Shown here: piece by piece, positions 35,129 to 43,593 of the stretch
How the letters are laid out: each line of letters opens with the position of its first letter
How positions within the stretch are numbered: the first letter of the stretch is position 1
Source of the DNA: Actinoplanes sichuanensis
GTDB lineage: Bacteria > Actinomycetota > Actinomycetes > Mycobacteriales > Micromonosporaceae
Assembly (NCBI RefSeq): GCF_033097365.1
Contig: NZ_AP028461.1
Location: forward strand, 4,774,001 to 4,838,000
DNA: 64,000 bases
Direction of reading: 5' to 3'
Notes under the pieces: generated by a model
The model's input: only the letters and a program-made list of their open reading frames with translations
Databases searched by the model: none
What the model was told of the DNA's origin: nothing
Made by a program: the position numbers and the translations under genes

Positions 35129-35140
35129 CTGACTAGTCAG
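35129..35140. promoter_or_regulatory. palindrome CTGACTAGTCAG upstream of the DsbA-like gene
   Basis: A perfect 12-bp palindrome in the promoter region of the minus-strand DsbA/SnoaL pair. The sequence is typical of small TetR- or HxlR-type operators. No matching regulator is adjacent, so the controlling protein is unknown. Confidence 0.45.
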
Positions 35141-35277
35141 ATATTGAGGAGGGGTGTGCCGAACACCACCTGACGTGGCGTTTTCAGCGCCACGTCAGCG
35201 CCGTCTCAACGCCCCCGCCACGATTCCCCCGATCTGCCGCAGCGAGGCAGGTCGATGGAACCGAAAGGACGGGGCGC

Positions 35278-37704
35278 GTGAGAATTCCCGCAACATCCAT
35301 GTTCGCCGTAGCGGCGGTGGCGGTGTCGGCCCTGACGCCGGCCACCTCGGCCGTCGCCGCGCCGGCCGACCCGGCACCGCTGATCACCGCATCCGGCGAA
35401 CCGGTCGCCGCCGACAGCTACATCGTCGTCCTGCGACAGGCCGCCGACCGCTCCAAAGCCGTAGCCCGCTCCCGCACCAGCGGCGTGAAGATCAAGCAGG
35501 AGTACCAGCACGCACTGCACGGCTACTCCGCCACCCTCACCGCCGACCAGCTCGAAGCCGTACGCAACGATCCGGCCGTCGCCTATGTCGCGGCCGACCA
35601 GCTGATCAACCCCGACGGCGTGCAGACCTCGGCGACCTGGGGCCTGGACCGCGTCGACCAGCGCGGCTCCACACTGAACGGCACCTACGCCGCCAGGGCG
35701 ACCGGCGCCGGCGTGACCGCGTACGTGATCGACAGCGGCATCCGCGCCGGCCACTCCGAGTTCACCGGCCGGGTCGGCCAGGGCGTCGACTTCGTCGGCG
35801 ACGGCCGCGGCACCGACGACTGCCGGGGGCACGGCACGCATGTCGCCGGCACCGTCGGCGGCACCACCTATGGGGTGGCCAAGGCCGTCACCCTGGTCCC
35901 GGTCCGGGTCTTCGGATGCAGCGGCTCCAGCCCGACCTCCACGATCATCGCGGGCGTCGACTGGGTGACCGGCAACCACACCGGCCCGTCGGTGGCCAAC
36001 ATGAGTCTGGGCGGCGGCGCCAACCAGGCCCTCGACGACGCGGTCACCCGCTCGATCAACTCCGGCGTGACCTACGCCGTCTCCGCCGGCAACGCGGCCT
36101 CCGACGCCTGCGCCCAGAGCCCGGCCCGCACACCGGCCGCCATCACGGTGGCCGCCAGCACCCGCTCGGACAGCCGCGACACCGGCTACTCCAACTTCGG
36201 AACGTGTGTCACGCTGTTCGCGCCGGGAACCGGAGTCACCTCGGCCTGGTTCACCTCCGACACCGCCACGGCGACCCTCGACGGCACCTCGATGGCCGCA
36301 CCACACGTCACCGGCACCGCGGCGCTCTTCCTGGAGAGCCGCCCGACGGCAGCACCCGCGACGATCAAGTCGCTGATCGTCAACACCGCCACCAACGACG
36401 CCCTGAGCCAGATCGGCACGGGCTCCCCCAACCGGCTGCTCTACTCGGCCGCCGCCACCGGGACCGCCCCGGTGCTCGCCGGCGGCGACCTCAACGCCGA
36501 CGGCCGTACCGACCTGGCCCTGACCGGCGGCGCCGGCTGGAACACCATGCCTGCCGCGTTCTCCGTCGGCGACGGCACGTTCCGGGTCACCAACACCGGC
36601 GTCGGCGACTTCGCCGGCTGGGCCGGGGTTCCGGGCGTCCGGCTCAACACCGGAGACTTCAACGCCGATGGACGTACGGACGTCGCGCTCACACCCGGCC
36701 CGAACACCCCCTGGTGGTACACCCAGCCGGTGGCGTTCTCCAACGGCGACGGCACCTTCCGCATCACCAACACGCCGCTGAACAACTTCGCCGCCTGGGC
36801 GCAGGAGTCCGGGGCGACCCCGGTCGCCGGTGACTTCAACAACGACGGCCGTACCGACCTGGCCCTGACCGGCGGCGCCGGCTGGACGACGGTGCCGATG
36901 GCGTTCTCCAACGGCGACGGCACCTTCCGGATCACCAACACGCCGGTGAGCGGTTTCGCCGCGTGGGCGCAGGAGCCCGGAGCCGGCCCCTTCGCCGGTG
37001 ACTTCAACAAGGACGGCCGTACCGACCTGGCCCTGACCGGCGGCGCCGGCTGGAACACCGTGCCGGTGGCGTTCTCCGTCGGCGACGGATCCTTCCGGGT
37101 CACCAACACCGGTGTCGGCGACTTCGGCGGCTGGGCCCAGGCCCCGGGTGTCCGGCTCAACACCGGAGACTTCAATGCCGACGGCCGTACGGACATCGCG
37201 CTCACACCCGGCCCGAACACCCCCTGGTGGTACACCCAGCCGGTGGCGTTCTCCAACGGCGACGGCACCTTCCGCATCACCAACACGCCGCTGAACGAGT
37301 TCGCCGGCTGGTCGCAGGCCACCGGGGCGAGGACGGTGGCCGGTGACTTCAACAGCGACGGCCGTACCGACCTGGCCCTGACCGGCGGCGCCGGCTGGAA
37401 CACCGTGCCGGTGGCGTTCTCCGTCGGCGACGGATCCTTCCGGGTCACCAACACCGGCGTCGGTGACTTCGCCGGCTGGGCGCAGGTCCCCGGAGTGACC
37501 GTGGTGACCGGCGACTACAACCGCGACGGCCGCACGGACGTGGCACTGACCCCCGGCCCGAACACCCCGTGGTGGTACACCCAGCCGGTGGCGTTCGCGA
37601 ACGGTGACGGCACGTTCCGCATCAGCAACACCCCGCTGAACGAGTTCGCCGGCTGGGCCCAGGCCTCAGGCGCGATCGTGGTCGGCCGACGCGCAGCCGC
37701 CTGA
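35278..37704 (+). CDS. secreted subtilisin-like protease with VCBS/FG-GAP-like repeats
   Basis: The 808-residue protein starts at GTG 35278 behind GAAAGGACGGGG. A signal peptide (about 1-28, SAVAAPA) and an I9-type propeptide (about 45-112, YIVVLRQAA to YVAADQ) precede an S8A catalytic domain of the proteinase K/aqualysin type. The triad is Asp152 (VIDSG), His185 (GHGTHVAG) and Ser338 (GTSMAAPHV). From residue 401 seven tandem repeats of about 56-59 residues each begin with a calcium-binding-like GDxNxDGRTD loop (FG-GAP/VCBS style). They probably form a beta-propeller or an adhesive tail. The protein stops abruptly (VVGRRAAA) where an eighth repeat would start. Expected to be exported, self-processed and calcium-stabilised. 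Confidence 0.92.
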   Translation: MRIPATSMFAVAAVAVSALTPATSAVAAPADPAPLITASGEPVAADSYIVVLRQAADRSKAVARSRTSGVKIKQEYQHALHGYSATLTADQLEAVRNDPAVAYVAADQLINPDGVQTSATWGLDRVDQRGSTLNGTYAARATGAGVTAYVIDSGIRAGHSEFTGRVGQGVDFVGDGRGTDDCRGHGTHVAGTVGGTTYGVAKAVTLVPVRVFGCSGSSPTSTIIAGVDWVTGNHTGPSVANMSLGGGANQALDDAVTRSINSGVTYAVSAGNAASDACAQSPARTPAAITVAASTRSDSRDTGYSNFGTCVTLFAPGTGVTSAWFTSDTATATLDGTSMAAPHVTGTAALFLESRPTAAPATIKSLIVNTATNDALSQIGTGSPNRLLYSAAATGTAPVLAGGDLNADGRTDLALTGGAGWNTMPAAFSVGDGTFRVTNTGVGDFAGWAGVPGVRLNTGDFNADGRTDVALTPGPNTPWWYTQPVAFSNGDGTFRITNTPLNNFAAWAQESGATPVAGDFNNDGRTDLALTGGAGWTTVPMAFSNGDGTFRITNTPVSGFAAWAQEPGAGPFAGDFNKDGRTDLALTGGAGWNTVPVAFSVGDGSFRVTNTGVGDFGGWAQAPGVRLNTGDFNADGRTDIALTPGPNTPWWYTQPVAFSNGDGTFRITNTPLNEFAGWSQATGARTVAGDFNSDGRTDLALTGGAGWNTVPVAFSVGDGSFRVTNTGVGDFAGWAQVPGVTVVTGDYNRDGRTDVALTPGPNTPWWYTQPVAFANGDGTFRISNTPLNEFAGWAQASGAIVVGRRAAA
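36478..37682 (+). repeat. seven tandem repeats, two alternating types, in the subtilase gene
   Basis: Repeats alternate between type A (DLALTGGAGWNTVPVAF) and type B (VALTPGPNTPWWYTQPVAF) in the order A-B-A'-A-B-A-B. About 100 bases are identical between the B units near 36685 and 37197. The third unit (A') begins as A but ends as B (SNGDGTFRITNTP), a chimera expected from recombination between units. Confidence 0.85.
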
Positions 37705-37717
37705 CCGACTCCCACCC

Positions 37718-37751
37718 CTCCGGGGAGACCGCACCCGCGGTCTCCCCGGAG
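37718..37751 (+). terminator. strong hairpin terminator after the subtilase
   Basis: Perfect 15-bp stem CTCCGGGGAGACCGC / GCGGTCTCCCCGGAG with a four-base loop ACCC, 13 bases after the subtilase stop, followed by ACCGTTTC. Confidence 0.8.
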
Positions 37752-37877
37752 ACCGTTTCAGCAGGTCAATTTCAGGCAGAGACCACCCCTGAGCAGGTCT
37801 CATCCGTCGCCTCCAGGTCGACGACGGCCGCGCTGAGACGCCGCGGGACATGGCCGATTGTCGATCGATGGGGCATC

Positions 37878-39809
37878 ATGGCCGATGGGTCCGGATTTGG
37901 TGTGGTGCGGGGAGGTCTGGTGCGGGAGACGTTGTCGCCCTGGTGGAGTGAAGTCCATGAGGCCGCACAACTGCTGGCGTCCCGCCTGAACGCCCTGGTC
38001 TCGCACGCCGCACAGAACGGCGCCTACACCCCGCCGCCCGGAACACCCGCGCCCCGCCGACGCCGGCAACCCGCCTCGCTGCGGCACCTCGCCGAGGTGA
38101 TCCGGACCCACCGGCTGGCTCCCGGTCTGTCCGTGGACAAGAACGACATCGCGGCCGTTCTGGCCGGTGACCCGAAGTCGGTCACCGAGCCGGCGCTCGT
38201 CCTCGCGGTCGCCCGCGCCGCCCACCTCATCGCCGGTGCACCCCTCGACCCCGCCGACGCCGACCGGTTCGTCGTGGCCGCCGCCCACGTGTCCGCGCTG
38301 GTCGACGCGGCCCGGCAGGCGGACGAGCGGTCACCGGACCTCATGCCGGTACCCCACCGGGCGGCGCAGTCCGACGAGCCGCGGCGAGCGGAACCCGTGG
38401 TCATCGACGCCTATTTCACCACCCGCCGACCGGTCCGCCGCCGGACTCTGATCGCCGGCACCCTCGGTGTCCTGGTGCTCATCGGCGTCGCGGCGGCCGC
38501 CGGCTTCCACGGCCGGGAACAGCAGGAGCGGAAGGCCGCGGTGCCGGCCCCGGCTCCGGCCGCGGTGGCCGCGGTCACGCCCCTGGACCACGGGGACGCC
38601 CGGGACGACTACCTCAACCAGCGGCCGCTGCAGGACGCGCTCGATCACGGATTCACCGGTATCGACGTCGACGTCGTCCTGCACGACGGCACCCTCGTGC
38701 TCTGCCATCACCTCGACGGCGACGTCTGCCGGGACCCCGGCGGCAACCGGATCGAGGCGAAGCCCTTCGACTCGACCTACCTGCAGAGCCTCCAGACCCG
38801 GGTGAGCAGCCATGGCGGCCGGGTGTATCCGGGTTTCCACCAGCCGGTCCTGCTGTTCGTCGAGATCACCTGCGTGGCCGACACCTCCGGCTGCGTCCTG
38901 CCCGCCGACCGGGCCGCGGCGGCCACCGACGCCAACAACCCGCTGGTGGTCGCCCGCACGATCATCGACGCGCTCGTCCCGTACCAGAGCATGCTCTTCC
39001 ATGTCGACGCGGCGGGACGCCGCTGGGGTCCGGTGCAGGTCGTCGTCACCGGCGACCACAACAACGACCGGCTGCCCGCCGGGACCGGCGACGATTCGGT
39101 ACGCGAACTGCTCACCCGACAGGCCGACCGCTACGCGTTCCTCGACGGAAGCTTCGCCCTCGACCGGGACCAGTACAACGCGGACCTGGTGCCGGTGATC
39201 ACTTTCCCGAACCCGGTCACGGACCAGAACTGCACCGGGCCCGGCGAAGAGCCGATCCAGCTCAAGCACTGGGACGACGTCATCACGGCACAGACCACCG
39301 GCCATCACGTACGGGTGTGGGACCCGCACGACTGCACCAACCGCAGCGACTTCTGGACCGACGCCCTCTACGGCAGCGTCGACTATCTCAGCAGCAATCA
39401 CCTGGCCCTGCTGGGCGACTGGCTGCACACCACCGCCGCCGGGGGCGGTGGCGGCGACTGCAGCGTTCCCCAATGGATCGAGGAGCACCGGCTCACCGGG
39501 CAGTACTGCACCCTCGCCACCGGCGACGTGCCGGTGATGACCCACCCGGATCCCACCTCCGCGCCGGTCGGATCACTCGCGAAGGGCGGCTCCACCTGGT
39601 TCCTGGGCCAGCAACCGGGCGAACCGCACACCTTCGATGCGACGCACAACTTCTGGTGGGCCTTCACCCGGGCCGACAACGGCCGCTGGGGCTGGGTCTC
39701 CGTGATCCACTTCAGCGACGGCCTTCTCGACCAACCCGCGAACGGCCTGCAATACGGCTGCTACGACGCACGCCCCAAGGAAAGCGCCGACTGCCACGCC
39801 ATCGCCTAG
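37878..39809 (+). CDS. membrane-anchored PI-PLC/GDPD-superfamily protein
   Basis: A 643-residue protein from ATG 37878 with three parts. The cytoplasmic N-terminus (1-175) is an actinobacterial helical domain (SLRHLAEVIRTHRLAPGLSVDKNDIAAVLAG), possibly HTH-like. One membrane helix (about 193-213, IAGTLGVLVLIGVAAAAGF) and an Ala/Pro linker lead to an extracellular TIM-barrel-like region (from about 238: HGDARDDYLNQRPLQDALDHGFTGIDVDVVLHDGTLVLCHH). This matches the uncharacterised PI-PLC/GDPD family normally written HNDYxHxRPLxxAL. The Asn of HND is replaced by Gly here (HGD). The C-terminal 110 residues contain VPVMTHPDPTSAPVGSLAKGG and WGWVSVIHF, resembling an SH3-like wall-binding module. It probably hydrolyses a phosphodiester at the cell surface. 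Confidence 0.7.
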   Translation: MADGSGFGVVRGGLVRETLSPWWSEVHEAAQLLASRLNALVSHAAQNGAYTPPPGTPAPRRRRQPASLRHLAEVIRTHRLAPGLSVDKNDIAAVLAGDPKSVTEPALVLAVARAAHLIAGAPLDPADADRFVVAAAHVSALVDAARQADERSPDLMPVPHRAAQSDEPRRAEPVVIDAYFTTRRPVRRRTLIAGTLGVLVLIGVAAAAGFHGREQQERKAAVPAPAPAAVAAVTPLDHGDARDDYLNQRPLQDALDHGFTGIDVDVVLHDGTLVLCHHLDGDVCRDPGGNRIEAKPFDSTYLQSLQTRVSSHGGRVYPGFHQPVLLFVEITCVADTSGCVLPADRAAAATDANNPLVVARTIIDALVPYQSMLFHVDAAGRRWGPVQVVVTGDHNNDRLPAGTGDDSVRELLTRQADRYAFLDGSFALDRDQYNADLVPVITFPNPVTDQNCTGPGEEPIQLKHWDDVITAQTTGHHVRVWDPHDCTNRSDFWTDALYGSVDYLSSNHLALLGDWLHTTAAGGGGGDCSVPQWIEEHRLTGQYCTLATGDVPVMTHPDPTSAPVGSLAKGGSTWFLGQQPGEPHTFDATHNFWWAFTRADNGRWGWVSVIHFSDGLLDQPANGLQYGCYDARPKESADCHAIA

Positions 39810-39883
39810 TTGTTCTGACCACGGACGTTGGTAACGCGGTGGAGTTCCTGAAATAGGTGAGGACCTCCGGGTGAGGTGGAGCT

Positions 39884-40912
39884 TGTCTAAGGTTCCGTTT
39901 CACCCGGGAGGCCCTCTATGCCCCACGCTAATGCCACACTGACCGAACGTGGCCGATTGCGGCTGGCACGGTGCGTCGTCGATGACGAATGGCCGTTGCG
40001 CCGGGCGGCGGACCGGTTCCAGGTGAGCCCGACAACCGCGAAACGCTGGGCCGACCGCTACCGCACCGACGGCGCCGCAGGCATGGCTGACCGGCCCAGC
40101 CGGCCCCACACGAGCCCGAACCGCACACCCCGCCCGGTCGAACGTCGCGTCTTACACCTGCGCCGCAGCAAACGACTCGGGCCGGTACGGATCGGCTGGC
40201 GACTGGGTCTTGCGGCCTCGACCTGCCACGCGATCCTGCGCCGCGCCGGCGCCGCCCGCCTGTCTCATCTCGACCGGGCCACCGCCGAGCCGATCCGCCG
40301 CTACGAACATCAGACGCCCGGTGACCTGATCCACGTCGACATCAAGAAACTCGGCAACATCCCCACCGGCGGCGGCTGGCGCACCCAAGGTCGCCGCCAA
40401 GGCAATCTCAACCGCACCGCAACTCCCGGACACGCTAACGGCAAGAACGGCGCAGCCCAGCTCGGATACGCCTACCTGCACACCGCCCTCGACGACCACT
40501 CCCGGCTGGCCTACACCGAAATCCTGGCCGACGAAACCAAAGAGACCGCCGCCGGGTTCTGGCGACGCGCCCACGCCTGGTTCACCAGCCACGGCATCAC
40601 CGTCGCCCGGGTCCTGACCGACAACGGATCCTGCTACAAAGCCCGGCTCTGGACCGAGACCTGCACCGAACTCGGCGTCCGGGTTAAGAAGACCCGCCCC
40701 TACCGGCCACAAACCAACGGCAAGGTCGAACGCTTCCACCGCACCCTGACCGAGGAATGGGCCTACGCCAAGCCTTACACCAGCGAAAACGCCCGACGCA
40801 AAGCCCTACCCCGATTCCTGCACACCTACAATCACCACCGCCACCACACCGCCATCGGCGGACCACCCGCCAACCGCGTTCCCAACCTCTCTGGGCAGAA
40901 CACCTAGTCTGC
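39884..40912 (+). mobile_element. IS481-family insertion sequence
   Basis: A single complete transposase gene with weakly matching ends. The left end reads TGTCTAAGGTTCCG from 39884. The right end, read inward, gives AGACTAGGTGTTCTG near 40898-40912. The inverted repeats are imperfect and no target duplication is clear, so the limits are approximate. Confidence 0.5.
39918..40907 (+). CDS. IS481-type DDE transposase
   Basis: The 329-residue protein starts at ATG 39918, 6 bases after GGGAGG. The N-terminal helix-turn-helix (LRRAADRFQVSPTTAKRWADRYR) is followed by the retroviral-integrase fold: first Asp in LIHVDIKKLG, second in VLTDNGSCY, and Glu in TNGKVERFHRTL. A full-length frame without stops suggests the element is intact. 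Insertion lies between the PI-PLC-like gene and the GNAT/ATP-grasp gene and ends only 9 bp before the latter, so it may alter that gene's promoter. Confidence 0.92.
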   Translation: MPHANATLTERGRLRLARCVVDDEWPLRRAADRFQVSPTTAKRWADRYRTDGAAGMADRPSRPHTSPNRTPRPVERRVLHLRRSKRLGPVRIGWRLGLAASTCHAILRRAGAARLSHLDRATAEPIRRYEHQTPGDLIHVDIKKLGNIPTGGGWRTQGRRQGNLNRTATPGHANGKNGAAQLGYAYLHTALDDHSRLAYTEILADETKETAAGFWRRAHAWFTSHGITVARVLTDNGSCYKARLWTETCTELGVRVKKTRPYRPQTNGKVERFHRTLTEEWAYAKPYTSENARRKALPRFLHTYNHHRHHTAIGGPPANRVPNLSGQNT

Positions 40913-40916
40913 GAAC

Positions 40917-42710
40917 ATGGGGGCTGACTATTTCCGGCTGCGGGCGGCCGCACCCGCGGAGGCCGGGCTACTCACCGATCTGGTGCTGCGATCAAAGGCC
41001 GCTTGGGGGTACGACCAGACGTTCCTGGACACCTGGCGCGAGCAGTTGCGGATCCGGCCGGACGAGGTACTCCCCCGACGGACGGTGGTCGCCGACCGCG
41101 ACGGGACACCGGTGGGCGTGGCCACCCTGGACGGTCGTCCGCCGTACGGTGAGATCGGTCTTCTGTTCGTCGACCCGCCGGACATGCACCACGGGATCGG
41201 ACAAGCTCTCTACCGGCATGTCCTCACCGAGGCCGGGCGGCTCGGGTTCCACCGGCTCACCATCGACGCCGACCCGCACGCCGTCGCGTTCTACCGCAGG
41301 CTCGGCGCCGAACCCGTACCCGGATCGGAGCCGCCGGGCCCCGGCGAGCTGGTCCGGATGCAGGCGTGGCCGCCGACGCCCGACCCGTCGTGGTCGGCGG
41401 CCTGGACCGGCGGCCCCGGCCGGCCGATCGTGGTCGGCAACGCCGCCGAGTTCAACGCCCAGTTCGGTGGACGGCCACGCGGCCCCGACCACTACTCGTG
41501 CCTGGCCGTGTTCGGCGCCGACCGGCCCGCCACCGTCCTGCTGCCGATGCCGGTCGACGACTGGTGGACCGGCCACGTCAGCGAGATCCTCGGCTGGACC
41601 GACACCGAGGTGATCAGCGGTCTCGCCGACGACGGGCGGATGGACGCGGCCATCGGCGGGTCGCCGACGCTGACCCGGCGGATCGCGGCCGGCCGCCGAC
41701 AGGTACGCCCATGGGGCTGGACGCCGGGTCTGGCGGCGATCGCCCTGTGCCCGGACGACGTGGTGCGGGCGATGCGCAAGTACGAGTCCAAGTCGAAGGC
41801 GAACGCCCTGTTCCACGCACTGGCCGCGGACCATCCGGGCATCGCCGTCCTGGACCAGCGCGAGATCACCTCGTTCCGGCGGCTGAAACGCGAACTGGCC
41901 CACAACGGGCGGATGGTCCTCAAACGCCGACACGGCGTCGGCGGTGCCGGCACCCTGATCGTGTCGGCCGACACCCCCGACCTGCGCCGGCAGGTGTGGG
42001 ACTGGATGTACGGCGGCGCCCTGCTGGAGGAGTTCGTCGAAGGCGACCCGGCCCACCGTGACGTCACCTTCGACGCGGTCGTCGCCGCCGACGGCTGGGT
42101 GCACCCGGTCGGCACCGGCCTGATGCACGTCGAAACCACCGCCTACCGCGGCGTGACCGTCGGGCCCGGCGTCCTGCCCGACGACGTGGCCCGGATCGCC
42201 GGCGCGTTCGGGGTCGCCGTCGGCCAGGCGCTGGCCGCCGCCGGCTACCGCGGCTGGTACGACGTCGACTTCGTCGCCACCACGTCCGGCCGATTGACGC
42301 CGACCGAGATCAACCTGCGGCTGACCGGACCGTCGGCCGCCTTCCACATCCAGGCCGCGTTGGACCGCGAGCGGGGCGGCCGGCACATCGTCCGCACCGT
42401 CGACCAGCTCCGGTTGGGCGCCCGCCTACCGTCCGCCGCCCTACGCGAGCACGTCGCCCGACTCACCGAACACTGCGCGAGTCTCGACGCGACGCTGCTG
42501 GTCACGATCCCCACCGCCGCGTTCGACGCCGCGCCCTACCTGGGTGTCGCCCTCGCGGCCCGCACCGTCCAGGCGGTGACCGACGCCGAAACCGCGGTCC
42601 GTCAGGCCGCTACGGCACTCGGCGACATCTTCCGCGACACGGAGCTCAGTCCCGGCGACGGCCGAACAGGACGAACACCGCCAGCGTCGCGGCGGCCAGC
42701 ATCAGCGTGA
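40917..42710 (+). CDS. GNAT acetyltransferase fused to an ATP-grasp ligase-like domain
   Basis: The 597-residue protein starts at ATG 40917. TAGTCT seven bases upstream could be a -10 for a leaderless transcript. Residues 1-150 are a GNAT domain (IGLLFVDPPDMHHGIGQALYRHVLTEAGRLGF, then PHAVAFYRRLGAEPVPGS). Residues about 290-510 look like an ATP-grasp fold: MVLKRRHGVGGAGTLIV for the ATP-binding lysine and glycine loop, LLEEFVEGD, and the metal-binding end DVDFVATTSGRLTPTEINLRLTGPSA. ATP-grasp enzymes join a carboxylate to an amine through an acyl phosphate, and fusion to an N-acetyltransferase suggests peptide- or amino-acid-conjugate synthesis (inference). The last 65 bp overlap the convergent membrane gene. 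Confidence 0.75.
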   Translation: MGADYFRLRAAAPAEAGLLTDLVLRSKAAWGYDQTFLDTWREQLRIRPDEVLPRRTVVADRDGTPVGVATLDGRPPYGEIGLLFVDPPDMHHGIGQALYRHVLTEAGRLGFHRLTIDADPHAVAFYRRLGAEPVPGSEPPGPGELVRMQAWPPTPDPSWSAAWTGGPGRPIVVGNAAEFNAQFGGRPRGPDHYSCLAVFGADRPATVLLPMPVDDWWTGHVSEILGWTDTEVISGLADDGRMDAAIGGSPTLTRRIAAGRRQVRPWGWTPGLAAIALCPDDVVRAMRKYESKSKANALFHALAADHPGIAVLDQREITSFRRLKRELAHNGRMVLKRRHGVGGAGTLIVSADTPDLRRQVWDWMYGGALLEEFVEGDPAHRDVTFDAVVAADGWVHPVGTGLMHVETTAYRGVTVGPGVLPDDVARIAGAFGVAVGQALAAAGYRGWYDVDFVATTSGRLTPTEINLRLTGPSAAFHIQAALDRERGGRHIVRTVDQLRLGARLPSAALREHVARLTEHCASLDATLLVTIPTAAFDAAPYLGVALAARTVQAVTDAETAVRQAATALGDIFRDTELSPGDGRTGRTPPASRRPASA

Positions 42711-43395
42711 TGTTGAAGCCGTACACCAGCGCGGCCTGCCGCGGCCAGTCGAACTTGTCGGCCAGCCGGTAGAAGTTGTCCTGCGGCCACCACGCCACCA
42801 GCAGCCACCCCAGCGACAGATGCACCGCCGTCGTCCACCACGGCCCGCCGGCGAGCCGCGCCACCGAAGCCCGACCGACCAGCAGGAACACCAACCCGAA
42901 CGAGAACGACAACCACTCGGCCAGGTAGAGCCCACGAAACAGCCACGACCACGGCGACGGCACGTAGGTCAGGTCGGTCGAGCCGGGCCACAGCACATCG
43001 GTCAACGTCGCCGGGGCGACCAACGTCACCGTCAGCATGACGACCGCGGCGAGCAGAAACCACGGATGGACATCGCCCGCAGCGCTCTTGCCGACCGCCG
43101 CGACCGGCAACGGCGGCAACGGCAGCCCGGACCGATCCACCTCACCGGACACCGACAACGGCAGGACCGGCAGCGGTACGACCAACTGCGGCACCGACTC
43201 CGCGGGGAGTCCGGCCGCCAGCAGATACGCCCGGATCCGCGCCGGCTGCAGGTCGTCGCCCTCGACGTAGGCGATCATCGTCGACCCGGACCGCTCGGTG
43301 GCCGTGACCACGACAGCACTCCGGCGCACCTGCGGGTGCTCCTCCAGAACCGCCTCGATCTCGTGGTGTTCCATCCCCGACCCGCCCCCAGCCAT
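42646..43395 (-). CDS. adenylation-domain C-terminal fragment fused to a membrane region
   Basis: A 249-residue protein from ATG 43395, or ATG 43374 (MEHHEIEAVL), which has GGGG upstream. Residues about 9-92 are the C-terminal lid subdomain of an NRPS/acyl-CoA-synthetase adenylation domain: EIEAVLEEHPQVRRSAVVV, YVEGDDLQPARIRAYLLAAGLP and the A10-type motif LPLSVSGEVDR. The catalytic A10 lysine (normally GKVDR) is Glu85 and the large N-terminal subdomain is absent, so it cannot adenylate. Four or five membrane helices follow (FLLAAVVMLTVTLVAPATL, LSFSFGLVFLLVG, AVHLSLGWLLVAWW, LMLAAATLAVFVLF). It may be a relic recruited as a regulatory or docking domain. Convergent with the ATP-grasp gene. 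Confidence 0.65.
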   Translation of the reverse strand: MAGGGSGMEHHEIEAVLEEHPQVRRSAVVVTATERSGSTMIAYVEGDDLQPARIRAYLLAAGLPAESVPQLVVPLPVLPLSVSGEVDRSGLPLPPLPVAAVGKSAAGDVHPWFLLAAVVMLTVTLVAPATLTDVLWPGSTDLTYVPSPWSWLFRGLYLAEWLSFSFGLVFLLVGRASVARLAGGPWWTTAVHLSLGWLLVAWWPQDNFYRLADKFDWPRQAALVYGFNITLMLAAATLAVFVLFGRRRD

Positions 43396-43426
43396 CCGAG
43401 ATCACCCCACCCTATCGACAGGCCGC

Positions 43427-43468
43427 CACCTGACCGACCGCGCGGACCGGCGCGCACTCGGTCAGGTG
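43427..43468. promoter_or_regulatory. long inverted repeat between divergent genes
   Basis: Perfect 11-bp arms CACCTGACCGA / TCGGTCAGGTG with a 20-base spacer that itself holds GCGCG/CGCGC. It lies between the divergent membrane-fusion gene and the radical SAM gene, so an operator or an mRNA hairpin is more likely than a terminator. Confidence 0.5.
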
Positions 43469-43593
43469 ACCGCCCGCCACGACACGCAAAGGCCGAACGC
43501 GCTGTATTGGTTGGTGAGACGCTAAGTGAAAGGGGTTGGACGCGGGATCAGAAAACGCCCGAACGGGCCGTTCGAGCCCTATAGTTCTCGCTC

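Noticed and set aside
36478..37682. Tandem repeats considered as a CRISPR-like array
   Set aside because: Units are about 170 bp, in frame, and encode calcium-loop protein repeats of the subtilase.
43466..43525. 19-residue frame ending NALYWLVRR as RiPP precursor for the radical SAM enzyme
   Set aside because: No ribosome-binding site, overlaps the arm of an inverted repeat, and shows no leader/core pattern.
42820..43584. 254-residue plus-strand open frame opposite the membrane fusion gene
   Set aside because: Arg/Pro/His-rich shadow; the minus strand encodes recognisable helices and an adenylation-lid pattern.
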